Made by a program: the position numbers and the translations under genes. This document shows positions 35,518-43,809 of a stretch of DNA of 64,000 nt, piece by piece. The notes below the pieces were generated by a model. It did not search any database, had not been told where the DNA came from, and worked only from the letters and a program-made list of their open reading frames with translations. Origin of the DNA: Methylocystis echinoides (GTDB lineage: Bacteria; Pseudomonadota; Alphaproteobacteria; Rhizobiales; Beijerinckiaceae); contig NZ_BSEC01000001.1 in the NCBI RefSeq assembly GCF_027923385.1, positions 186,001-250,000 on the forward strand. The letters run 5' to 3'. Numbering within the stretch: the stretch's first letter is position 1; every line of letters starts with the position of its first letter.

Positions 35518-36425
35518 CGCGGCGCTGGCGCGCGCTCGACGCCGCCCGCGGCCTCGCCGTGGCGGCGATGGTCGCCTTTCATCTGATGTGGGATCTGGCC
35601 CATTTCGGCTACGCCGACCACGATCTCCCCTGGTCGGCGTCGATGAAGGCCTTCGGCCATTCGATCGCCTTCGCCTTTCTCTTCATCGCCGGCGTGTCGC
35701 TGGTTCTCGCCCATCCGGCGCGCGTCCACTGGCGCGCCTTCTGGCGCCGCTTCGCCCTCATCGCAGGCGCGGCGGCGCTGGTGAGCCTGGGAACCTGGCT
35801 CGTCTTTCCCTCGGCCTTCGTCTTCTTCGGCATTCTGCATTGCATCGCGGCGGCGAGCCTTCTGTCGCTTCTCTTCCTGCGCGCGCCCTGGCCCGTGACG
35901 CTCGCCGCGGGCGCGTTCTTCTTCGCCGCGCCGCATCTCCTCGCCGCGCCCGCCTTCAACGCCAGCTGGCTGGAGTGGCTCGGGCTCGGAACGATCGAAC
36001 CCATGACGCAGGACTGGCGGCCGTTCTTCCCCTGGGCGGGCGCGATGCTCGTGGGCGTCGCCGCCGGCCGCCTGCGCGCGGGGCGCGCGCCAATCGACGC
36101 CGGCGACGCGCCGCAGGGTCACGCGCCCGGCGAAAAGGCGCTCGCCTTTCTCGGCCGCCACAGCCTGCCGATCTATCTCATCCACCAGCCGCTGCTGTTC
36201 GGCCTGTTCACCGCGCTGCTCATGGTCGCGCCGCCTGCGCCGGACGCGGCGACCTTCCGCGCGAGCTGCGAAAAGAGCTGCGTCGAGGAGGGCACGACGC
36301 GCGACGTCTGCCGCCGCTATTGCGTCTGTGCGGCGGCGGAGGCCGGTCGCGGCGCGACCGCCGGCGACGACGCCCAGCGCATGAAGCGCCTGCAGGAGAT
36401 CGCCGCGGCCTGCCTCGCCAGATAG
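35514..36425 (+). CDS. DUF1624 / HGSNAT-like membrane acyltransferase
   Basis: This 303-residue protein opens with RRWRALDAARGLAVAAMVAFHLMWDLAHFG, the signature of DUF1624 proteins, which share a fold with heparan-alpha-glucosaminide N-acetyltransferase; the His in FHLMWD is the expected catalytic residue. Seven or eight membrane helices follow, with LGRHSLPIYLIHQPLLFGL before the last one. A Cys-rich segment (ASCEKSCVEEGTTRDVCRRYCVC) lies in the C-terminal part. It probably moves acetyl groups across the membrane to a sugar, which fits the neighbouring glycan genes. Confidence 0.85.
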   Translation: MTRRWRALDAARGLAVAAMVAFHLMWDLAHFGYADHDLPWSASMKAFGHSIAFAFLFIAGVSLVLAHPARVHWRAFWRRFALIAGAAALVSLGTWLVFPSAFVFFGILHCIAAASLLSLLFLRAPWPVTLAAGAFFFAAPHLLAAPAFNASWLEWLGLGTIEPMTQDWRPFFPWAGAMLVGVAAGRLRAGRAPIDAGDAPQGHAPGEKALAFLGRHSLPIYLIHQPLLFGLFTALLMVAPPAPDAATFRASCEKSCVEEGTTRDVCRRYCVCAAAEAGRGATAGDDAQRMKRLQEIAAACLAR

Positions 36426-36598
36426 GGCCCTCGTCCCCCTGCATCCGCTCCTCCCCCTGCATCCTCTCGGGCGCCGACGCCGCAAGGCGCGCCGACAAGC
36501 CTGTCCGGGTTCGTTCAAGACTGTTGGGAATCGGATCGAATTGTTTGTGTCTGCGCGCGCAAAGCGCCTCGTTTCATTGACCTGCGTCAGTTTCTCGC

Positions 36599-36613
36599 TG
36601 GCCCGGAACTTGC
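36599..36613 (+). promoter_or_regulatory. Sigma-54 promoter
   Basis: TGGCCCGGAACTTGC differs from the consensus TGGCACG-N4-TTGC at one base, with the invariant GG and GC exactly ten bases apart. It lies 49 bases before the ferredoxin/rubrerythrin start codon, which also has a strong AGGAGG. Confidence 0.8.
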
Positions 36614-36662
36614 GCGCGCCGCCTCCGAAAGAAATGCGCCGACATCAAAAGGAGGCAGCGCC

Positions 36663-37556
36663 ATGGCCAACGTCACTTTCTCATCGCCCGTGATGGCGAA
36701 GGACATCACTGTTTACGCCGTCGCCGGCGATCGCGGCACGCTCGTCGCCGTCGCGAAGGAACACAAGATCCCGCTGCCCTTCGACTGTCAGGACGGCGAA
36801 TGCGGCTCCTGCCTGTGCGAGATCAAGCATCTCGGCGACGTGAAAAATGCGATCACGCTGACCGAGAAGGAAAAGGAGCTGCTGAAGCAGCTCGGCAAGA
36901 TCACCAAGGAAGAGATCGAGAATGCAGAGGTCAACGACATGCCGCCGCGCTATCGGCTGGCCTGTCAGTATTTCGTGCGCAACGAGGACATCGTCGTCTG
37001 CTTCGAGGGCGATCAGACGCTTCCGGCGAAAGGTCCGCACATCACCCACGCCGCGAGCCGCTTCAAGGGCGGCACGGAGATCAACACTGTCGCCGATTTT
37101 CTCGGCTATGCGGTGAAGGTCGAAGAAGACGCGGCGGTTCATTACGAGGAGCTGGCCGCGGCGATGGAGACCTGCGGCAATCACCGCGTCGCGACACTGT
37201 TTCGCCAGCTCGGCGGCTTCTCGCGGCGTCATCTGGCCGAGGCGAAAGCCAAGGCCGGAACGCTCGATCCCACGAAGTCGGTGCCGCCGGATTACGCCTG
37301 GCCGAACCATGTCACGCCCGAGCGCGCGTCCATCTGGGCGGCGGATTCGACACTGTCGCGCATCGACGCGCTGAAGGCGGCGCTACAGGGCGAGAAGCGA
37401 GGCTACGAATTCTACTGCGCCGTCGCGGCGACCAGCAAAACGCCCGAGGTCGTGACGCTGGCCAAGGAGTTCGTGAAGGAAGAAGCCGATCACGTGAAAG
37501 TCCTCGAGGCGTGGGTCACGCGCGAGGAATGGGATGTGAAACACGCGATGGCGTGA
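36663..37556 (+). CDS. [2Fe-2S] ferredoxin fused to a rubrerythrin-like domain
   Basis: The 297-residue protein has two parts. Residues 1-120 form a plant-type ferredoxin: Cys42, Cys47 and Cys50 in DCQDGECGSC plus Cys101 in YRLACQYF give the CX4CX2C...C ligand set. Residues 140-297 are a ferritin-like bundle with EEDAAVHYEELA and, near the end, KEEADHVKVLEAW (E-x-x-H), suggesting a non-haem di-iron site. Such a chain could deliver electrons from the ferredoxin to a peroxide- or oxygen-reducing centre. It stands alone behind a sigma-54 promoter, so it is probably induced under a special nutritional or redox condition. Confidence 0.85.
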   Translation: MANVTFSSPVMAKDITVYAVAGDRGTLVAVAKEHKIPLPFDCQDGECGSCLCEIKHLGDVKNAITLTEKEKELLKQLGKITKEEIENAEVNDMPPRYRLACQYFVRNEDIVVCFEGDQTLPAKGPHITHAASRFKGGTEINTVADFLGYAVKVEEDAAVHYEELAAAMETCGNHRVATLFRQLGGFSRRHLAEAKAKAGTLDPTKSVPPDYAWPNHVTPERASIWAADSTLSRIDALKAALQGEKRGYEFYCAVAATSKTPEVVTLAKEFVKEEADHVKVLEAWVTREEWDVKHAMA

Positions 37557-37575
37557 GAAGGGCGTAGCTGAAAGG

Positions 37576-37699
37576 CCCCCTCCCCAACCCTCCCCCGCTT
37601 CGCGGGAGAGGGAGCAGATTTTCGCTTTCATCTAGAATGTGAATCGCGAGCGTCCCCTCTCCCGCGAAGCGGGGGAGGGACAGGGAGGGGGCCTCTCAA
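37576..37699. repeat. Two-armed palindromic repeat, CCCTCTCCCGC family
   Basis: Arm 1 (CCCTCCCCCGCTTCGCGGGA...) and inverted arm 2 (CCCTCTCCCGCGAAGCGGGG...) flank the spacer CTTTCATCTAGAATGTGAAT. It separates the convergent fusion gene and cobS. Confidence 0.85.
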
Positions 37700-37713
37700 C
37701 CCCCTTTACCCTC

Positions 37714-38712
37714 TCAGGTCATCACCACATTCACCGCGCTTTCCGGCAGTTCCTTGCCGAAGCAGCGCTGGTAGAATTCCGCGACCAGCGGACGCTCCAG
37801 CTCGTCGCATTTGTTGAGGAAGGTGAGCCGGAAGGCGAAGCCGACGTCGTTGAAGATTTCGGCGTTCTCCGCCCAGGTGATCACCGTGCGCGGGCTCATC
37901 ACGGTCGAGAGATCGCCGGCCATGAAGGCGTTGCGGGTCAGATCGGCGACGCGCACCATCTTGTTGGCGATGTCGCGGCCTTCCTTGGTGGCGCCGTAGG
38001 ACTTCACCTTCGAGGTGACGATGTTCGTCTCCGCGTCATGCGGCAGATAATTGAGCGTCGTGACGATGGACCAGCGGTCCATCTGCGCCTGATTGATCTG
38101 CTGCACGCCGTGATAGAGGCCGGAGGTGTCGCCCAGCCCGACCGTATTGGCGGTGGCGAAGAGGCGGAAGGCCGGATGCGGGCGGATGACGCGGTTCTGG
38201 TCGAGGAGCGTCAGCCGGCCGGACACTTCCAGCACGCGCTGGATGACGAACATCACATCCGGGCGGCCGGCGTCATATTCGTCGAAGCAGAGCGCCACAT
38301 TGTGCTGCACCGCCCAGGGCAGGATGCCGTCGCGAAACTCCGTGACCTGCTTGCCGTCCTTCAGGACGATGGCGTCCTTGCCGACGAGATCGATGCGGGA
38401 GATGTGGCTGTCGAGATTGACGCGCACGAAGGGCCAGTTCAGCCGCGCCGCCACCTGCTCGATATGCGTGGATTTGCCGGTGCCGTGATAGCCGGTGACC
38501 ATCACGCGGCGATTGCGGGCGAAGCCGGCGAGAATGGCCAGCGTCGTCTGCCGGTCGAAGAGATAGTCGGGATCGATGTCGGGCGCATGTTCGGTGCGGT
38601 TCGAAAAGGCGGGAACCTCGAGGTCCGTGTCGATCCCGAATACGTCGCGCGCCGAGACCTTGATGTCGGGCGTGTTGTCGAGCCCCGAGCCGGCGTTCAT
38701 TGCTTCGACCAA
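37714..38712 (-). CDS. cobS: Cobaltochelatase AAA+ subunit CobS
   Basis: The 332-residue protein is the MoxR-like AAA+ motor of the aerobic cobalt chelatase (CobN-CobS-CobT), which puts Co2+ into hydrogenobyrinic acid diamide in cobalamin synthesis. Walker A is [13 protein letters not shown], Walker [15 protein letters not shown], and [21 protein letters not shown] is the typical CobS N-terminal region. In relatives cobT follows at once; here the next gene downstream is convergent, so cobT is elsewhere. The J-domain gene lies upstream on the same strand. Confidence 0.95.
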   Translation of the reverse strand: MVEAMNAGSGLDNTPDIKVSARDVFGIDTDLEVPAFSNRTEHAPDIDPDYLFDRQTTLAILAGFARNRRVMVTGYHGTGKSTHIEQVAARLNWPFVRVNLDSHISRIDLVGKDAIVLKDGKQVTEFRDGILPWAVQHNVALCFDEYDAGRPDVMFVIQRVLEVSGRLTLLDQNRVIRPHPAFRLFATANTVGLGDTSGLYHGVQQINQAQMDRWSIVTTLNYLPHDAETNIVTSKVKSYGATKEGRDIANKMVRVADLTRNAFMAGDLSTVMSPRTVITWAENAEIFNDVGFAFRLTFLNKCDELERPLVAEFYQRCFGKELPESAVNVVMT

Positions 38713-38757
38713 AATCTTCCTCCGTCTGGCGGGGCGGCGCGGCGCAATCGCAAAGCG

Positions 38758-39354
38758 TCAGGCGAGCCGCGCGGCCCTCAGCGTCTTATAGGCATGAATG
38801 ATTTCCCGCAATTTTTCCTCGCGGGAGCGATCGCCGCCATTGGCGTCGGGATGATGACGCTTGACGAGATCCTTGTAGCGGGCGCGGATCGCCTCCGGCC
38901 CGGGCATGTCGTCGAAGCCGAGCGCGGCGAGCGCCCGCATCGTGACCGGCGAATAGCGCGGCTCGGTCTTCTCGGCGGCGCGGCGATGGTAGCGGGCGCG
39001 ATACATGCCGAGCGGATCGCCGGTCGGGCGGCCGTCCTCGCGAAAGCCCGCGGTCCCGCGCTTCGTGCCCATGGTCCAGGTCGGGCGATGGCCGACCGTC
39101 GCGTCCTTCATGTAACGGGCGACGTCGTCGTCCTTCATCCCGTTGAAATAATTGTATTTCGCGTTGTATTCGCGGACGTGGTCGAGGCAGAAGCAGAAAT
39201 ATTGCCCCTCGCGCAGCCGGCCCATGGGCGCGCGATAGGCGCCCTCGGCCTGACAGCCCGGCGCGTCGCATTTGATCGTCGTCGTCGCGCGCTTCTCCTC
39301 TCGCGGCTCACGCTGCGTCCGGATCCGGTCGAAGAGGGGCGAATTCAGATTCAT
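38758..39354 (-). CDS. J-domain protein, cobS-linked type
   Basis: The 198-residue protein has an N-terminal segment with Cys pairs (CDAPGCQAEGAY; YFCFCLDHV), likely a zinc site, then a C-terminal J domain with KRHHPDANGGD, the HPD needed to stimulate Hsp70. The layout, with the J domain last, is characteristic of the small protein found beside cobS in alphaproteobacteria. It may recruit DnaK to the chelatase complex, but that is an inference from neighbourhood. It starts at 39354 and is divergent from the BolA-like gene. Confidence 0.88.
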   Translation of the reverse strand: MNLNSPLFDRIRTQREPREEKRATTTIKCDAPGCQAEGAYRAPMGRLREGQYFCFCLDHVREYNAKYNYFNGMKDDDVARYMKDATVGHRPTWTMGTKRGTAGFREDGRPTGDPLGMYRARYHRRAAEKTEPRYSPVTMRALAALGFDDMPGPEAIRARYKDLVKRHHPDANGGDRSREEKLREIIHAYKTLRAARLA

Positions 39355-39475
39355 TTCATTCCATTATGATGGCCACGGGGCCGGCTGCAAGCGCGGACCG
39401 CGCCTATTTTGGCCGGTGAGGAATTTGCAAGGGTCGGGCCGCGGTTCAGCCGCCCGCAAAGATGTAGGAGAGACG

Positions 39476-39784
39476 ATGACGGACGAGGGTAAAGCTGCGG
39501 TGAAAGGTCCTGTCGCGGCCAGCATCGAAAGGAAGCTCACCGAGGCGCTCGCGCCGGTCTCGCTGAAGGTGATCGACGAGTCGCACCACCACGCGGGCCA
39601 TGCGCATCCGGGCGACAGCCGCCACGGCAATGAGAGCCACTTCCGGGTGGAGGTGGTGAGCGCCGCCTTTGCCGGCAAGAGCCGGATCGACCGCCACCGG
39701 ATGGTGAACGGGCTGCTGGCGCAGGAGCTGGCCGAAGGGCTGCATGCGCTGGCGGTGTCGGCGAAGGCGCCGGGAGAGGGCTGA
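39476..39784 (+). CDS. BolA-family protein, second copy
   Basis: The ATG at 39476 follows TAGGAGAG and yields 102 residues. SIERKLTEALAPVSLKVIDESHHHAGHAHPGD is the BolA N-terminal region with its characteristic His-rich loop, then ESHFRVEVVSAAFAGKSRIDRHRMVNGLLAQEL, with the RxDRHRxVN helix. This is the longer BolA1 type, distinct from the 76-residue gene near grxD. It should bind an iron-sulfur cluster jointly with a glutaredoxin or regulate transcription. Its placement next to the J-domain gene and cobS is conserved. Confidence 0.92.
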   Translation: MTDEGKAAVKGPVAASIERKLTEALAPVSLKVIDESHHHAGHAHPGDSRHGNESHFRVEVVSAAFAGKSRIDRHRMVNGLLAQELAEGLHALAVSAKAPGEG

Positions 39785-39785
39785 G

Positions 39786-39908
39786 AAGCCCCCTCCCCAC
39801 CCCTCCCCCGCTTCACGGGAGAGGGAGCAGAGCGTGGCCTTCATCGACAATGCGGATCGCGAGCGTCCCCTCTCCCGTGAAGCGGGGGAGGGACAGGGAG
39901 GGGGTTCT
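39786..39908. repeat. Two-armed palindromic repeat, CCCTCTCCCGC family
   Basis: CCCTCCCCCGCTTCACGGGA... and CCCTCTCCCGTGAAGCGGGG... in inverted order around CCTTCATCGACAATGCGGAT. Loop bases covary between arms (TTCAC/GTGAA), as expected if pairing is maintained. Confidence 0.85.
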
Positions 39909-39926
39909 TCGGAAAACGCCCGAACC

Positions 39927-40187
39927 CTACCCGAAAATCTCCACCTCCTCGCCCTTCTCCAGCCGGTCGATGATCGCCCGGCAGGCGGGGGCGAGGCGGC
40001 TTTTGTTGCGGGCGAGGCAGGTCTGCATCGGCGCGCCATAGCCGACGCCGTCGCAATACGCCTTGCCGTCGGCCCCGCAGTCTCTGATGACCTGGCGCAG
40101 GCCCACGGCGCCGGCGGGCGCGGCGAGGGCCGTCGAGAGGGCCAGAAACAGACAGACGCGAAGCAGGGTCATGCGGCGAAACTCCAT
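39927..40187 (-). CDS. Small secreted Cys-rich-repeat protein
   Basis: The 86-residue product has a signal peptide (LLRVCLFLALSTALAAPAGA) and a short mature part with four Cys in the order DCGADGKAYC, MQTCLARNK, PACRAII. The spacing resembles a single unit of the Cys-rich GLG1-type repeat seen in many small periplasmic proteins of proteobacteria. No function is known. An internal ATG (40172) could also serve as start. It runs toward the BolA gene, from which a repeat separates it. Confidence 0.75.
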   Translation of the reverse strand: MEFRRMTLLRVCLFLALSTALAAPAGAVGLRQVIRDCGADGKAYCDGVGYGAPMQTCLARNKSRLAPACRAIIDRLEKGEEVEIFG

Positions 40188-40227
40188 GGACTCTTCCCCG
40201 CAGCATAGCCGCGACCGGGCGCGACGC

Positions 40228-40512
40228 CTATGCCCGGACCGGCGCCCCCGTCGCGTCGCAGGGAACCTCCGTTTCCTCGTCGCCGAGCGTCACCCGCGCA
40301 TGGGCGAGCGTGCCGTCGGCGCGATAGCTGTAGACATGCGCCAACTCGACCTCGCCATAGACGAGCTTCTCCAGCGTCGCGATCCGCCCGTCCGCATCAT
40401 AGCTTGCGCGGAAAAAAGTGTTGCGGTTACCGAGGTCCGACGGCTCCAGCGGGCCCACCAGATTGAGCGGCAGGCGCACGCCGCTGTACGTGAGAAAATA
40501 CCGATAGGTCAT
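40228..40512 (-). CDS. DUF6156-like small protein
   Basis: A 94-residue soluble protein starting MTYRYFLTYSGVRLPLNLVGPL and containing NRNTFFRASYDADGRIATLEKLVYGEVELAHVY. The pattern matches a small family I remember as DUF6156, often found in methylotrophs and rhizobia; I am not certain of the number. It is beta-rich and has no catalytic signature. It is divergent from the 153-residue gene, and the two share a 150-base control region. Confidence 0.7.
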   Translation of the reverse strand: MTYRYFLTYSGVRLPLNLVGPLEPSDLGNRNTFFRASYDADGRIATLEKLVYGEVELAHVYSYRADGTLAHARVTLGDEETEVPCDATGAPVRA

Positions 40513-40662
40513 GTCGCGCGTCCCTCCCTTTTTCGGCTGCGCCTGAAAAAACGGCGCCAACGCGCTTTCGGCACGGCGCTTGCGGAAAGCGGCCCGAACG
40601 ACCCGCAACCGGGTCCGCTTTGTCGCAACCGCGACATAAATCCACGAAAAGGAGTGCGCGAA

Positions 40663-41124
40663 ATGAGACTGGCCGAAGCTTTTGCGAATGCGACCGCCGA
40701 GGAGATCGCGGCGGCGCTCGCCGGGGGCAAGCTTGTCCTTTATTCCGTCGGCCGCCCGCCGTCGCCGGATCATCCCGTGACCCGCAGTTCGGTCCTGGCG
40801 GAATATGAGTTCTCCAGCCCCGCCTTCGCGGGTCCGTCGCCTGCCTTCGCCGCCAATCCGACGCCGGCGAAATCCGTCGGCACGCCGGGCTGGGCGCGCG
40901 CCTTTGGCGCCGATGGTGCCGTCGTCGCGGATTTTTCCGTCGGCCCCGGTTCGACGGACGTCAAGATCGACGGCGTTTCCGCAACGCCCGGCTTTCCGTT
41001 GAAAGTGCTCACGATTGCGCTCACGCTGCCGGCCGAGAATGCGAGCTGGGACAAGACCGAATATGGCCATGTCTATCTGACGGGCTCGGAAAATCCCTGG
41101 CGCAAGGTGTCGGTGCGCGGCTGA
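40663..41124 (+). CDS. Unknown soluble protein, 153 residues
   Basis: The ATG at 40663 is preceded by AAAAGGAG. The protein has an N-terminal amphipathic helix (LAEAFANATAEEIAAALAGG), then a beta-rich part (LVLYSVGRPP, VLAEYEFSSPAF, ADFSVG) ending YGHVYLTGSENPWRKVSVRG. No signal peptide or membrane helix is seen. I do not recognise a family. It precedes serC on the same strand by 71 bases. Confidence 0.7.
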   Translation: MRLAEAFANATAEEIAAALAGGKLVLYSVGRPPSPDHPVTRSSVLAEYEFSSPAFAGPSPAFAANPTPAKSVGTPGWARAFGADGAVVADFSVGPGSTDVKIDGVSATPGFPLKVLTIALTLPAENASWDKTEYGHVYLTGSENPWRKVSVRG

Positions 41125-41195
41125 GGCCGTTGCGCGCGTCTTGACGGCGCCTGACGGGGGGCGGCTTTATGGCCCCCCACGATCAGGACGACCCC

Positions 41196-42353
41196 ATGGC
41201 GACGCCCAAACCCGGCCGCAGGCCGGCGAATCCGCGCTTTTCCTCCGGGCCCTGCGCCAAGCGGCCCGGCTGGACGCCCGACCGTCTCGCCGGGGCGCTG
41301 GTCGGGCGCTCGCATCGCTCCGACGCGGGGCGCGAGCGGCTCGCCCGCGCCATCGACCTCACCCGCGAGGTTCTGCAAGTCCCTGCGGACCATCGCATCG
41401 CGATCGTGCCGGCGTCCGACACGGGCGCGGTCGAGATCGCGCTCTGGTCGCTGCTCGGCCCGCGCGGCGTCGATGTCGCCGTCTGGGAAAGCTTTTCCGC
41501 CGACTGGGCGACGGACGTCCTCGGCCAGCTCGAGCTGCCGCAGGCGCGCCAGCTGACCGCGCCTTATGGCGCCCTGCCCGATCTGTCGCAGCTCGATTTC
41601 GACCATGACGTCGTCTTCGCCTGGAACGGCACGACCTCCGGCGTGCGCGTCCCCGACGCCGGTTTCATCCCCGCCGACCGCAAGGGGCTGACCATCTGCG
41701 ACGCGACGTCGGCGGCCTTCGCGCAGGATATCGACTTCGCCAAGCTCGACGCCACCACCTTCAGTTGGCAGAAGGTGCTCGGCGGCGAGGCGGCGCATGG
41801 CGTGCTGATCCTCTCGCCGCGCGCCATCGAACGGCTGGAAAGCCATGTCCCGCCCTGGCCCATGCCGAAGATTTTCCGCCTCACCCGCGACCGGAAGATC
41901 GTCGAGGCGATCTTTCGCGGCGAGACGCTCAACACGCCCTCGATGCTCGCCGTCGAGGATTATCTCGACGCGCTGAGTTGGGCGCGCGACATCGGCGGCC
42001 TGCCGGCGCTGCGGGCGCGCTGCGACGCCAATGCCGCCGCCGTCGCCGCATGGGTGGCGCAGACGCCCTGGATCGACCATCTCGCGCGGGACCCGGCGAC
42101 GCGCGCCAACACCAGCGTCTGTCTGGTCTTCACCGACGAGAGCGCGGCGCGCACGCCCGCCGCGCGCACTTCGCTGTCCCGCCGGATGGTCGCGATGATC
42201 GAGGCCGAAGGCGCCGGCTTCGACTTCGGCGCCTATCGCGCCGCTCCGCCTGGCTTTCGCATCTGGTGCGGGGCGACCGTCGAAACGACGGATGTCGCAT
42301 TGCTGACGCCGTGGCTCGACTGGGCCTATGGCGAAGCGACCGCCGCCGCGTAA
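41196..42353 (+). CDS. serC: Phosphoserine aminotransferase
   Basis: With the ATG at 41196 the protein has 385 residues and the family's usual N-terminus, RPANPRFSSGPCAKRPGW. It converts 3-phosphohydroxypyruvate and glutamate to phosphoserine, a step of serine synthesis; it needs pyridoxal phosphate, held by the Lys in FSWQKVLGGEAAHG. FAWNGTTSGVRVP and DATSAAFAQDIDF supply further cofactor contacts. This is the alphaproteobacterial SerC type. An ATG at 41169 would add nine residues. serA and serB are not nearby. Confidence 0.95.
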   Translation: MATPKPGRRPANPRFSSGPCAKRPGWTPDRLAGALVGRSHRSDAGRERLARAIDLTREVLQVPADHRIAIVPASDTGAVEIALWSLLGPRGVDVAVWESFSADWATDVLGQLELPQARQLTAPYGALPDLSQLDFDHDVVFAWNGTTSGVRVPDAGFIPADRKGLTICDATSAAFAQDIDFAKLDATTFSWQKVLGGEAAHGVLILSPRAIERLESHVPPWPMPKIFRLTRDRKIVEAIFRGETLNTPSMLAVEDYLDALSWARDIGGLPALRARCDANAAAVAAWVAQTPWIDHLARDPATRANTSVCLVFTDESAARTPAARTSLSRRMVAMIEAEGAGFDFGAYRAAPPGFRIWCGATVETTDVALLTPWLDWAYGEATAAA

Positions 42354-42632
42354 CGGTCCGTAACTGATTCGCCAAATCAACCTAAAGCATTGCCGGTATT
42401 CCACGCGGCCGCGGCGGCCGGCGGCGACGCCAAGAGCTTGGCCAGCGGCTGAATCCGTCTTCAGGCGCGCGAAACTGTTGCAGCGCCGCCACGGTTACGT
42501 GCGAAACGCGCGGCAGCCTCCCTTCAAGCTTGCGAAGCGCACGGGCCTGCGGGACTAATCGTCGCAGTCGCCGTTCGCGTCGCGCTCCCCCTGCCACGCG
42601 AACTTTTTCCTTACAGCCACACGGGTTTCTTC

Positions 42633-43253
42633 ATGCGACGGCTTGTCCTTGCATCGCTCTGCCTATTCGCCGTCTCCGGCGCGTCTTTCTCTCAGGCCCA
42701 TGCGCGGGGCGCGACGCCCGCCGCCGTCGAGGATCTCGATCCGCTGACGCTGCTGTTTGGCGGCGGCGCCGCGACGCCCGCTCCCAATGGCCCGGACGGC
42801 CGCCCGCAGGCGGTCGCGATCCCGCGCGAGATCGTCGCCTTCGAGGGCTACGCCCCCGGCACGGTGGTGATCAACACCAGCGAGCGCCGCCTTTATTACG
42901 TGCTCGGCAATGGTCAGGCTGTCCGCTATGGCGTGGGCGTGGGCCGTCCGGGCTTCGAATGGTCGGGCGTCCGCTCCATCGCCTCGAAGCGCGAATGGCC
43001 GGACTGGACGCCGCCGGCGCAGATGCTCAAGCGCCGTCCCGACCTGCCGCGCCACATGGAAGGCGGGCTGAACAATCCGCTCGGCGCCCGCGCCATGTAT
43101 CTGTCCGGCTCGCTCTATCGCATCCACGGCTCCAACGAGCCGGAGACGATCGGCCAGGCCGTGTCCTCGGGCTGCATCCGCATGACCAATGACGACGTGG
43201 TCGATCTCTACAACCGCGTGAAGATCGGAACGCGCGTGGTGGTGACGCGCTAG
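42633..43253 (+). CDS. L,D-transpeptidase (ErfK/YkuD type)
   Basis: A 206-residue protein with a signal peptide (MRRLVLASLCLFAVSGASFSQAHA), a linker of about 50 residues and a YkuD domain: GTVVINTSERRLYYVLGNGQAVRYGVGVGRPGFEWSG, PLGARAMYLSGSLYRIHGSNEP and SSGCIRMTNDDVVDLYNRV, with the nucleophile in SGCIR and the His in YRIHGS. This is the classic ErfK layout common in rhizobia. A strong hairpin follows the gene, so it is transcribed singly. Confidence 0.94.
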   Translation: MRRLVLASLCLFAVSGASFSQAHARGATPAAVEDLDPLTLLFGGGAATPAPNGPDGRPQAVAIPREIVAFEGYAPGTVVINTSERRLYYVLGNGQAVRYGVGVGRPGFEWSGVRSIASKREWPDWTPPAQMLKRRPDLPRHMEGGLNNPLGARAMYLSGSLYRIHGSNEPETIGQAVSSGCIRMTNDDVVDLYNRVKIGTRVVVTR

Positions 43254-43300
43254 CCGGCGTCCAGCTATTTGATAAAGATCAGAGATATGTGATCGGGATC

Positions 43301-43334
43301 AACGGCCGGCGTTCTGCGCCGGCCGTTCGTCGTT
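43301..43334 (+). terminator. Terminator after the L,D-transpeptidase gene
   Basis: Perfect 11-bp stem AACGGCCGGCG (43301-43311) and CGCCGGCCGTT (43317-43327) around TTCTG, then CGTCGTTT. It lies 48 bases after the stop. Confidence 0.8.
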
Positions 43335-43403
43335 TGGCCCCGGCCCCGGAACATCGCCGTAACCCGCGCGTTCGCCCGATAGGCACTCCGCAGGCAGGCG
43401 AGC

Positions 43404-43694
43404 ATGAAAGTCTCATCCCTCGGCGCCGCCGAGATCGAGCAGGCGCTGATTTCCCCCATGTCCGTCTTCGACCGCCCGGACGAGGTGGTGGAGACGCCGG
43501 CGCTGGCGAAAATCATGAAGATCGAAATCCTCAAGCGCTGGGAGCTCGACGCCCGCGCACTGGCGCGCGCCACCGAGGAAAACATGAGCGGCGGCGTCCC
43601 CCCGGACATGGACGCCGTCAATGCGGCGCTGGCGAAGCTCGACCCCGAAGGCAAGGCCTTCGCCGACTTCAACCGGGCGCCGACGAAGCTTTGA
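43404..43694 (+). CDS. Small unknown protein, 96 residues
   Basis: A soluble, helix-rich protein: MKVSSLGAAEIEQALISPMSVFDRPDEVVE, then KIMKIEILKRWELDARALARATEEN, and a C-terminal helix MDAVNAALAKLDPEGKAF. No motif is recognised and no signal peptide is seen. In related genomes small proteins of this kind, with RPDEVV and KIEILKRWE, are annotated as conserved hypothetical. The gene precedes the DnaJ-like gene on the same strand. Confidence 0.75.
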   Translation: MKVSSLGAAEIEQALISPMSVFDRPDEVVETPALAKIMKIEILKRWELDARALARATEENMSGGVPPDMDAVNAALAKLDPEGKAFADFNRAPTKL

Positions 43695-43809
43695 GCCCTT
43701 TGGCGAGACGCGACGCTTGCGTTGGGGCTGCGCTTCTCCCACATTTATGTGACAGACATTTGCGCCCGCGCCGACCGGGCGGGCGCGTTCATGGGCTCAT
43801 CGGATCAAC

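Noticed and set aside
37639..39369. 576-codon plus-strand frame
   Set aside because: It starts in a repeat and runs antisense through cobS and the J-domain gene.
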